DNA of 31,496 nucleotides, from assembly GCA_964537285.1 (NCBI GenBank), contig CAZHZT010000066.1, positions 1-31,496 on the forward strand, given 5' to 3'. The first letter of the stretch is position 1, and each line of letters begins with the position of its first letter. This DNA comes from CAZHZT01 sp964537285. Its GTDB lineage: Bacteria; Bacteroidota; Bacteroidia; Chitinophagales; Saprospiraceae. This document shows, piece after piece, positions 25,146-31,496 of the stretch. A program made the position numbers and the translations under genes. The notes under the pieces were generated by a model, which had not been told where the DNA came from, did not search any database, and saw nothing but the letters and a program-made list of their open reading frames with translations.

Positions 25146-25260
25146 GTTACAGGGTACTCAGCAATTCTCGTTTTGGATTTCCAAAACCAAATTTACGCCG
25201 CTTCGCGGCGATATTTTCTTTTGAGGCCTTCCTCAAAAAGGAACTTCGCGCCATAGGCGC
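25140..25260. repeat. Repeat C end followed by four small hairpins
   Basis: ACTTAGGTTACAGGGTACT (25140-25158) is a repeat C end. Four compact hairpins follow in tandem: GTTTTGG/CCAAAAC (25170-25187), CGCCG/CGGCG with CTTCG between (25196-25210), TTTTGAGG/CCTCAAAA (25219-25238) and GCGCC/GGCGC (25248-25260). No reading frame is apparent. The stretch could terminate transcription or form a structured leader for the methyltransferase. A divergent relative of the repeat B end lies near 25297 (ATGTCAGAGAACTA). Confidence 0.6.
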
Positions 25261-25322
25261 CGTATGTTTAGCAGACTTCATTCTGAAATAGTTGCTATGT
25301 CAGAGAACTAAAACTTTTTATA

Positions 25323-26096
25323 ATGACAGTTGAACAAATTGCTTCGGGTATGGCTTATGCCGAAGATAATTTCCTGAATGAACAGGCTTCTCATCTTAAA
25401 GTAGATAAGAAACTGGTGAGAGATTGGGTCGATTTTCCGGTGAAGAAAATACTCGATTTTGGCTGCGGAATGGGAGGAATGACGCTGTGGTATGCAAAGA
25501 ATTTCAATGCGGACGTGACCGGGATTGATATTGATGCCCATCATATCGAAATTGCTCAACGTTTAAAACATAAATATGAGGACATCAAGGTGGATTTTAA
25601 AGTTCGGGATGTGCTTACTGATCCAATGGAGGAAACCTTTGATGTGATTTTTCTGAACGATGTCGTTGAACATATTCCAATCGATATTCTTGGCAAAATC
25701 CTAGCATTACTAAAAATGAATCTCACTCCCGGAGGGAAATTGTTTATTGCTTACCCACCGTGGGATAGCCCTTATGCTTCTCACCTCAACCACGTAATCA
25801 AAATTCCCTGGGTTCAGTTTTTGCCGGATGCTTACGTGAATAAGCTTATTGATAAAAATAATCACACCTTGATTGGCAATATTGAGAGCGATCTGAAAAG
25901 TGCCTATCACGGACTGAACAAGCTTAGACCTCCGGTATTAAAAAAACTTCTTGACAACGCAGGCTTAAAAATCCATAAACAAAAGACGCATTGTGTATTG
26001 AATAAGATTCCAGGCTTGGGAAAGACAAGCTTCTATTTCTATCCCTTAAAATACCTGGTTACAAAAGTCTTTATCCTTGTCGGCCATGAAGCATAA
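25323..26096 (+). CDS. SAM-dependent class I methyltransferase
   Basis: A 257-residue soluble protein with a Rossmann-type methyltransferase fold. Motif I is ILDFGCGMGG (43-52), the acidic end of strand 2 is GIDIDAHHIEIA, and motif IV is FDVIFLNDVVEHI, followed by LTPGGKLFIAYPPW. This is the UbiE/Methyltransf_11/25 pattern. It lies in an exopolysaccharide neighbourhood and overlaps the next glycosyltransferase by 11 bases, so a sugar or glycolipid substrate is likely but not shown. Confidence 0.88.
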   Translation: MTVEQIASGMAYAEDNFLNEQASHLKVDKKLVRDWVDFPVKKILDFGCGMGGMTLWYAKNFNADVTGIDIDAHHIEIAQRLKHKYEDIKVDFKVRDVLTDPMEETFDVIFLNDVVEHIPIDILGKILALLKMNLTPGGKLFIAYPPWDSPYASHLNHVIKIPWVQFLPDAYVNKLIDKNNHTLIGNIESDLKSAYHGLNKLRPPVLKKLLDNAGLKIHKQKTHCVLNKIPGLGKTSFYFYPLKYLVTKVFILVGHEA

Positions 26097-27291
26097 TACT
26101 AATGGAAACCCTCAGGTCATATACTGGAGTCTGTTGCGAACAGACGCTCCATACATGTCAACCTCCTGGTTCTTGGCTGAGGCATTGAGTGAAAAAGGTT
26201 GCAGCGTTTTCTACGTAAATCATCCTCAAACCTGGAAGGATTTCTGGTTAAAACCACATCAATTTGAAACAAAACCTCAGTTTCAGAAAAACACTTATCA
26301 AAAAATAAATGATCAGCTATGGATCATTGAGACACCTCCGGCAATTCCTGTTAATTGGTTACCTCCGGGCAAGGTTTATATGAACTTTAGGTGGCTTAAC
26401 CATTTATTGGCGCTTAGGGTTATTCATCAAATAAAAAAGGAGTTTAAGTTGGAGAACTACTTCTTCATTAACTGTTACGATCCATTTTTCTGGGTAAACC
26501 TAAAGGATGATCCGGCCTGTCTGAAAACCTTTTATCAATCTGTTGACGATATTGGACAGGAAGCCTACACTGCTAAGCACGGGGTTTATCTGGAAGAAAT
26601 AGCTTGCCGGGAAGCTGACCAGATTTTAGTAACTTCTTCAGAGTTGAAAAGTAAAAAGAGCGTTTGGGGAAAAGATAAAGTGTTCTTATTGTCAAATGCT
26701 GCGAATGTTCAACACTTTGAAAAAGCTTTTTTCAATAAGCCGGAACGACCTAAAGAACTTGAACCAATAAGCAAGCCGATTATCGGATATATTGGCAACT
26801 TAGATAGGTTGCGGATCGACTTTGAACTACTTATTAAACTGGCCCATAAATACCCGGAGTACCACATCCTCATTGTTGGGCCGTATGATGAACAAGAGGT
26901 GGTTTCTAAAGGGCTCTCCAGGTTTGAAAATATTTCACTGATAGGGAGAACAACCTTTGAACACTTACCTGATTTTCTTCATTACTTTGATGTATGCATT
27001 ATACCGTTTTTGTGTAATGACCTGACGAAGAGCATTTATCCGCTAAAAGTAAATGAATACCTGGCCGGCGGAAAGCCGGTGGTCAGTACGGCTTTTTCTG
27101 AGGATATCAAAAATATGCGCGAGTTTGTACATGTTTGCGATAATCATAATGACTTTCTACAAGCCATAGCGCGTGCTATGATCCTGAATGATGAAGAGCT
27201 GAAAGAAAAAAGAAGAAAATTTGCATCTTCTAATTCTTGGGCTAAGCGGGCGGAAGTCCTGTTAAATTCTTTATTTTTGCCGAAAAACTAA
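26086..27291 (+). CDS. Glycosyltransferase, group 1-like (GT-B)
   Basis: A 401-residue glycosyltransferase. The C-terminal Rossmann domain is clear: KPIIGYIGNLDRLRIDFELL (about 220-240), YHILIVGPYDEQ, then FDVCIIPFL and KSIYPLKVNEYLAGGKPVVST, which carries the E-x(6-7)-G donor-sugar loop of GT4-like enzymes. The N-terminal domain (YWSLLRTDAPYMSTSWFLAEALSEKG) is weaker but typical. The ATG at 26086 is used, and an in-frame TTG at 26077 would add three residues. The start overlaps the methyltransferase stop by 11 bases. It probably adds a sugar to the lipid-linked glycan handled by the flippase upstream. Confidence 0.88.
   Translation: MKHNTNGNPQVIYWSLLRTDAPYMSTSWFLAEALSEKGCSVFYVNHPQTWKDFWLKPHQFETKPQFQKNTYQKINDQLWIIETPPAIPVNWLPPGKVYMNFRWLNHLLALRVIHQIKKEFKLENYFFINCYDPFFWVNLKDDPACLKTFYQSVDDIGQEAYTAKHGVYLEEIACREADQILVTSSELKSKKSVWGKDKVFLLSNAANVQHFEKAFFNKPERPKELEPISKPIIGYIGNLDRLRIDFELLIKLAHKYPEYHILIVGPYDEQEVVSKGLSRFENISLIGRTTFEHLPDFLHYFDVCIIPFLCNDLTKSIYPLKVNEYLAGGKPVVSTAFSEDIKNMREFVHVCDNHNDFLQAIARAMILNDEELKEKRRKFASSNSWAKRAEVLLNSLFLPKN
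27272..27279 (+). promoter_or_regulatory. Likely ompA -7 promoter box TATTTTTG
   Basis: A perfect TAnnTTTG match near the end of the glycosyltransferase gene, 25 bases before the GTG start of the OmpA-like gene. It predicts a leader of about 18 bases and supports that GTG start. No clear -33 element is visible. Confidence 0.45.
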
Positions 27292-27303
27292 AATACTTAT
27301 CCC

Positions 27304-28746
27304 GTGAGATCAGTTCTTTTAAAAATTATCCTGTCTGTTTCTGTCCTTTTTTTATTTCAAAGCAAGCTTAGCGCGCAATACCCTGAAAATAAAGATGGGC
27401 TGACTTTGAAATTCCTGATGCTCGATTATTATTCGCCTTTTGCTGAAGAGCCTGTGTACGAGTTTCAGAACCTTAATTATGGTGCTGAAATAGGTTATTT
27501 CAGAAGCTTAAATAAATTTTTAAATATCGGTTTCCCTCTCAGAGTGGGCTTGGCGAACCTTCCGATGGACACCGTTTTTTCTGATGATATTTTACTGGCT
27601 AGCCTTGATGCGGTCTTGCAATTGCATTTAATGAAAAAAGGGGCTTTACTGAATCCCTACCTTAATGGCGGAGCGGGTGCTACAGTAGATGAAGAGGGCA
27701 ACTTTAATGCTCATTACCTTGGTGCTGCGGGCTTAAACCTGCGCTTTTCCGATGCTTTTTATCTTCAACTACAAACCGACTACCGAATGTCCCTGGAAGA
27801 AAATCGCGATCATTGGCACCACAGTGCCGGCTTCTTGTTCTTGATGGGAGGGAATAAAAGGAATAAAAAAGGGAACGATCAGAAGGAATCTGATCGCGAT
27901 GGGGATGGTGTTCCGGATTCTCGCGACCTTTGCCCCTTCCAGGCTGGTTCTCCTGATATGGATGGCTGTCCGGACAGCGATGGCGATGGCCTTTCAGATG
28001 CTGCCGATAATTGCCCGAATATCCCGGGACCTCCATCTGCAAATGGTTGCCCGGATAGCGATGGCGATGGTATCCTGGATGATGCGGATCAATGCCCGGA
28101 TGAGGCCGGCGAAAAAAATACTCAAGGTTGCCCGGACAGCGATGGTGATGGGGTAGCAGATAAAGACGATGATTGTCCAAATGAATATGGTAGCTCTACA
28201 ACGGAGGGCTGCCCGGATAGCGACGGCGACGGCATACCCGATAAGTTAGACGATTGCCCGGATGAGCGAGGCAGTACTGCCGCTTCAGGTTGTCCGGACA
28301 GCGATGGAGATGGCGTACCTGACAAACTGGATGATTGCCCCGATGATGCAGGCGCCCTGGATAATAATGGTTGCCCGGGAATTAATGAAGAAGATAGGGT
28401 TTTTCTTGAAGAAGCTCAGCAAGCGGTAGAATTTGACCTGAATACGGCCAGCCTTCGCCCTCAATCTTATTCCGTCCTGGATCGTATTGTTATGATAATG
28501 AATAAGTATAAAAAATACAGGCTACAAATAGAAGGGCATACAGATAGCGTAGGTAGCTCTGCTTTTAATCTCAACCTTTCCAGGAACAGGGCAAAAGCTT
28601 GCTACGATTATCTAGTTTCTAAAGGGATCAGCTCTAGTCGTTTGACTTATGAAGGCTACGGTGAAAGCCGCCCCATTGCAGATAATGATTATCCGGAAGG
28701 ACAACGTCTTAACAGACGAGTAGAATTTATTATTTCTAATGATTAA
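27304..28746 (+). CDS. OmpA family outer-membrane protein with thrombospondin type 3 repeats
   Basis: A 480-residue envelope protein. A signal peptide (SVLFLFQSKLSAQ, cleavage near residue 25) is followed by a beta-barrel-like domain to about 190. Six TSP3 calcium-binding repeats of the D-x-DGDG-x-x-D-x-x-D-x-CP type occupy 197-359. The OmpA peptidoglycan-binding domain follows (about 375-480: IEGHTDSVGS, NLSRNRAKA, GYGESRP, NRRVEFII). The start codon is GTG. A promoter-like box just upstream suggests separate transcription from the polysaccharide genes. It probably links the outer membrane to peptidoglycan. The repeats also make this the most repetitive coding DNA in the window. Confidence 0.93.
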   Translation: MRSVLLKIILSVSVLFLFQSKLSAQYPENKDGLTLKFLMLDYYSPFAEEPVYEFQNLNYGAEIGYFRSLNKFLNIGFPLRVGLANLPMDTVFSDDILLASLDAVLQLHLMKKGALLNPYLNGGAGATVDEEGNFNAHYLGAAGLNLRFSDAFYLQLQTDYRMSLEENRDHWHHSAGFLFLMGGNKRNKKGNDQKESDRDGDGVPDSRDLCPFQAGSPDMDGCPDSDGDGLSDAADNCPNIPGPPSANGCPDSDGDGILDDADQCPDEAGEKNTQGCPDSDGDGVADKDDDCPNEYGSSTTEGCPDSDGDGIPDKLDDCPDERGSTAASGCPDSDGDGVPDKLDDCPDDAGALDNNGCPGINEEDRVFLEEAQQAVEFDLNTASLRPQSYSVLDRIVMIMNKYKKYRLQIEGHTDSVGSSAFNLNLSRNRAKACYDYLVSKGISSSRLTYEGYGESRPIADNDYPEGQRLNRRVEFIISND

Positions 28747-28790
28747 CCCCGCTTGCAGCGTATAAATGGGGGAAAGGTAAATGCCAAAAA

Positions 28791-30461
28791 ATGACCAATA
28801 AAGAAATAGCTACTGCTTTTAATGAACTCGCCCAACTCATGGAGTTGCACGGGGAAAATCAATACAAGATAAGGTCTTATCAGTCTGCTTACCGCCTTTT
28901 GCGTGCTATGGCTGAACCGGTAGCAGGCAAAAGTGAGGCTGAACTACAAGAGATAAAAGGGGTAGGTAAAGCTATTGCTCAAAAAATCCGGCAATTAGCG
29001 CAGGAGGGAAAGATGAATACGCTGGAAAAGTATAGAGAGCAGACGCCCCCCGGTGTTCAGGAAATGATAAAAGTAAAAGGTTTTGGCCCAAAAAAAATCC
29101 GAGTGATCTGGAAAGAACTTGGCGCCGAAAGCCTGGGAGAAGTACTCTATGCTTGTAATGAAAATAGGTTGGTTGAATTGAAAGGCTTTGGTAAAAAAAC
29201 ACAAGAAGATCTGGCTTCCAAAATCAGTTATTTCCTCAATTCAAAAGGTACCTATCATTATGCTACCCTTGAAAAAGCTGCACAAACAGTCCTTGAAAAG
29301 ATTAAAAAGCAACTAAAAGGGATAAGAGTAGAAGAAACGGGAGCTTTTAGACGTCGAATGCTTGTTGCCGAAGCCGTTGAAATTCTGATCGGAAATGAGG
29401 ATTTGTCCGAATCTTTTTTTCAAAGCATTGGCCTTTCTGAGATTAAGCGAGTTAACCAGACCTGGGAAGCAAAGGATGAGGCAGGAGTACCGTTTAAATT
29501 GTCAGCATGTGAAAATGATGCTTTTGGTTCTTCTCAGTTAATGCGTACCGGCCCCGATGCTTTTGTAGAGCAATTTAAGGAAAGGGCTTCTTCTGGGGAA
29601 AAGGACTGGCCGAATGTTGAGGAAGAAAAAAGCTTATTTGCAAATGCTCAGCTACCTTTCATTGCCCCAGAGCTAAGAGATGAACCGCTCTATCTATCTA
29701 AACCCCTTCCTGAGTTAATCGATGAAAAAGATCTTAAAGGCGTTTTGCATGTCCATTCTACTTACAGTGATGGGGCTTTTTCCCTGGAAGAAATGGCTTT
29801 ACATGTGAAAAATTTAGGATATGAGTATCTTGGGATTACGGATCACTCTAAATCTGCTTTTTATGCGAATGGCCTCCAGCCCGAACGATTACTTCAACAA
29901 TTTGAGGAAATCGAATCCTTGAACGAGCAGTTAAACCCGTTCAGGATCTTCAAAGGAATTGAATCGGACATCCTTGCCGATGGTTCCCTGGATTACGATG
30001 AGGAACTCTTGGATCGGTTAGATTTTGTGATTGCTTCCATCCATTCCAATTTAAAAATGGATATTGAAAAAGCTACTAACCGCCTTATAAAGGCGATTGA
30101 AAACCCCTACACTACTATTTTGGGGCATCCGACAGGGCGGCTATTATTATCCAGACCTGCCTATCCGATCGATCACCGGAAAGTGATCGACGCTTGTGCT
30201 GCGAATGGAGTAGTGATTGAACTCAATGCCAATCCCTACCGCTTAGATATTGATTGGCAATGGTTGCCTTACGCCATTGAGAAAAAGGTGCTGATTGCCA
30301 TTAACCCGGATGCGCACAGTAAATCCGGTGTTAATGATCTTCGTTACGGAATACTGGCTGCCCGCAAGGGCGGTCTGGAAGCTGGAAACTGTCTAAATGC
30401 TTACAATCTTGAAGAATTTGAAGCTTTTTTAAAGGCAAAAAAGGATTTAACAACTCATTAA
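28791..30461 (+). CDS. PolX-like protein: PHP domain intact, polymerase site degenerate
   Basis: A 556-residue protein with the PolX layout. An N-terminal DNA polymerase beta-like 8-kDa helical domain and helix-hairpin-helix motifs (IKGVGKAIAQKI, VKGFGPKKI, LKGFGKKTQ) fill about 1-150. A polymerase palm region lies at 175-290, and a C-terminal PHP domain at 315-556. The palm motif GSxRRxxxxxGDxDxL reads GAFRRRMLVAEAVEIL (184-199), so the two catalytic aspartates are A195 and E197, and polymerisation is unlikely. The PHP metal site looks complete: HVHSTYSDG (H320, H322), GITDHSKS, GIESDI, SIHSNL, GHPTGR and PDAHS. The likely activity is a 3'-5' exonuclease or phosphoesterase on DNA. Confidence 0.9.
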   Translation: MTNKEIATAFNELAQLMELHGENQYKIRSYQSAYRLLRAMAEPVAGKSEAELQEIKGVGKAIAQKIRQLAQEGKMNTLEKYREQTPPGVQEMIKVKGFGPKKIRVIWKELGAESLGEVLYACNENRLVELKGFGKKTQEDLASKISYFLNSKGTYHYATLEKAAQTVLEKIKKQLKGIRVEETGAFRRRMLVAEAVEILIGNEDLSESFFQSIGLSEIKRVNQTWEAKDEAGVPFKLSACENDAFGSSQLMRTGPDAFVEQFKERASSGEKDWPNVEEEKSLFANAQLPFIAPELRDEPLYLSKPLPELIDEKDLKGVLHVHSTYSDGAFSLEEMALHVKNLGYEYLGITDHSKSAFYANGLQPERLLQQFEEIESLNEQLNPFRIFKGIESDILADGSLDYDEELLDRLDFVIASIHSNLKMDIEKATNRLIKAIENPYTTILGHPTGRLLLSRPAYPIDHRKVIDACAANGVVIELNANPYRLDIDWQWLPYAIEKKVLIAINPDAHSKSGVNDLRYGILAARKGGLEAGNCLNAYNLEEFEAFLKAKKDLTTH

Positions 30462-30484
30462 CAGGGAAATTTTAATACTTAAAA

Positions 30485-30492
30485 TAACTTTG
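30485..30492 (+). promoter_or_regulatory. Possible -7 box TAACTTTG with a long leader
   Basis: A perfect TAnnTTTG match 24 bases after the PolX-like stop. If used, the DUF1573 gene would have an untranslated leader of about 220 bases. That gap (30462-30718) is very AT-rich and contains no credible gene or strong hairpin. Confidence 0.35.
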
Positions 30493-30718
30493 TATCAGGT
30501 TTTAAAGTAAAACGTTAAACAATTTCGATTGAATAGACATTATGACAAGGAATCATGAAACTTTTGTAAAGTAAAGTGTTATAGATATTCTTTGGTGCTC
30601 AGTAAGCTATTAATTGGCTTCGATATTATTGATTAGACTAGTTCTTTGTATTTAGCATTTTAACAGGTTCGTATTTTAAAATTTCTTCATTATATAACTC
30701 AAAATAAATAATTGAATA

Positions 30719-31330
30719 ATGAAAAACTCTAGACAAATTCAGATCGGCTTGCTTGCTCTTGTAGGCGTTCTTTTGTTGGTTACTCTTTTCGGTGGTTTCA
30801 ATGGCCTTTTCGGAGGTGGTGATTCTGAAAGTGAAGCAGCTCTTAATAACTTGAACAATAACAATAAGTCATTGACAAGTGCTGCTGCTCCTGCTACAGG
30901 AAACACTACTAACCCAACTGCTAATCCAGCTGCTTCTAATACAGTTCAGCCTGAAGCTCCTAAAGGTCCTACGACTACAATTGAGTGGGAAGAAACGGAA
31001 TTCGATTTCGGTATCGTTGAAGATGGTGAAAAAGTAAATCACACTTACAAGTTCACAAACACCGGTAACGAGCCATTAGTAATCACAAATGCTAAAGGTA
31101 GCTGCGGTTGTACTGTGCCACAATGGCCAAAAGAGCCTATCGCTCCAGGTGCATCTGATGAGATCAAAGTTGAATTTAACAGTAAAAAGAAAACAGGTAA
31201 GCAGCAAAAGCGTGTTACTGTTGAAGCAAACATCCCTGGTGGAAAAACTTTCTTAACTATCAAAGGTGAAGTTAAGCCTGCTCCAGGTAGCGAGAAAGCT
31301 GGTGAAGTAGTTCCTGCTCCTGTTAAGTAA
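30719..31330 (+). CDS. DUF1573 domain-containing membrane-anchored protein
   Basis: A 203-residue envelope protein. One hydrophobic segment at about 10-28 acts as signal anchor. A low-complexity Asn/Ala/Thr/Pro linker follows (about 40-82), then a DUF1573 immunoglobulin-like domain at 85-185. Its conserved parts are FDFGIVEDGEKVNHTYKFTNTG, SCGCTVPQWP and VEFNSKKKTGKQQKRV. DUF1573 proteins are common in Bacteroidota, and their role is not settled. The gene uses mostly GCT, GGT and ACT codons, unlike its neighbours, which suggests high expression. It is followed by a family A hairpin. Confidence 0.92.
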   Translation: MKNSRQIQIGLLALVGVLLLVTLFGGFNGLFGGGDSESEAALNNLNNNNKSLTSAAAPATGNTTNPTANPAASNTVQPEAPKGPTTTIEWEETEFDFGIVEDGEKVNHTYKFTNTGNEPLVITNAKGSCGCTVPQWPKEPIAPGASDEIKVEFNSKKKTGKQQKRVTVEANIPGGKTFLTIKGEVKPAPGSEKAGEVVPAPVK

Positions 31331-31369
31331 TTTTTCCCCTAAGAGATTATACGTAGTATTTCTAAGCAT

Positions 31370-31405
31370 ACATGAGTCATCCCGAATTTTCGGGATGACT
31401 CATGT
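31370..31405. terminator. Hairpin repeat A, copy 3
   Basis: A perfect 17-bp inverted repeat, ACATGAGTCATCCCGAA (31370-31386) and its complement (31389-31405), with a TT spacer. It lies 39 bases after the DUF1573 stop and resembles the copies at 3266 and 3841. The remaining 91 bases to the window end hold no gene I can support. A minus-strand frame ending at 31461 (NGCQPVKKLN) might be the tail of a convergent gene, but it is too short to judge. Confidence 0.75.
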
Positions 31406-31496
31406 TGTCACAAGCGTTAATTATAGATGCTGTGAATCAAAATCTTAGGACCGGCCTTATTCAATTTAGCTTTTTGACAGGCTGGCAGCCGTTAAA

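Noticed and set aside
27704..28180. Minus-strand frame opposite the TSP3 repeats, rich in His and Pro
   Set aside because: The composition follows from reading the repetitive DGDG codons backwards. The sense frame is a clear OmpA protein.
27892..28380. Tandem DNA repeat that could be taken for a CRISPR-like or satellite array
   Set aside because: The periodicity is the coding sequence of six TSP3 calcium-binding repeats, in frame and with conserved Asp and Cys residues.
30571..30600. Tiny ORFs in the DUF1573 leader (such as one of ten codons at 30541)
   Set aside because: They are too short, have no ribosome-binding context and show no conservation evidence, so I did not list them as genes.
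31417..31491. Minus-strand frame at the window end (RLPACQKAKLNK...)
   Set aside because: It is closed by a stop at both ends within the window, has no ATG and is only 24 codons long.

Overview
The window is chromosomal DNA from a member of the Bacteroidota, most likely of the Saprospiria/Lewinella type. That is inferred from gene families and promoter style, not from a search. Supporting signs are a GWxTD-domain protein, a CtlX citrulline hydrolase, a DUF1573 protein, an OmpA protein with thrombospondin type 3 repeats, a ligase-associated repair operon, weak Shine-Dalgarno sequences and TAnnTTTG-type promoter boxes. I found no rRNA, tRNA, CRISPR array, phage or intact insertion sequence.

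Layout. (1) 1-3.8 kb, plus strand: a secreted 1047-residue sortilin/BNR beta-propeller protein and a small DUF2853 protein. (2) 3.9-9.7 kb, minus strand: a compact four-gene DNA repair operon transcribed as MBL-fold exonuclease, ATP-dependent ligase, DEXH helicase and PdeM phosphoesterase. (3) 9.7-12.9 kb: ctlX, a convergent GWxTD gene and a lipocalin-like lipoprotein. (4) 13.4-16.9 kb, plus strand: an M1-family peptidase, a sensor histidine kinase and an OmpR-type response regulator, apparently one operon. (5) 16.9-19.0 kb, minus strand: tyrS and phzF. (6) 19.2-27.3 kb, plus strand: an FtsX/LolE-like permease, a HEMTH metalloprotease-like protein, then exopolysaccharide genes (Wzz/BY-kinase-like protein, flippase, methyltransferase, glycosyltransferase). 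(7) 27.3-31.3 kb, plus strand: OmpA with TSP3 repeats, a PolX-like protein whose PHP domain is intact but whose polymerase active site looks degenerate, and a DUF1573 protein with a long leader.

The protein-coding content is mostly ordinary. The striking part is between the genes. Most transcription-unit boundaries carry palindromes or short dispersed repeats belonging to at least four families. Several extend into the flanking genes and supply their stop codons. One is a perfect 40-bp palindrome that copies the end of ctlX in inverted orientation. Another is a nested palindrome of about 265 bp built around a perfect 27-bp hairpin. One hairpin family shows a compensatory base-pair change. I see no convincing new multi-protein system. 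The best candidate for something undescribed is this set of intergenic palindromes.
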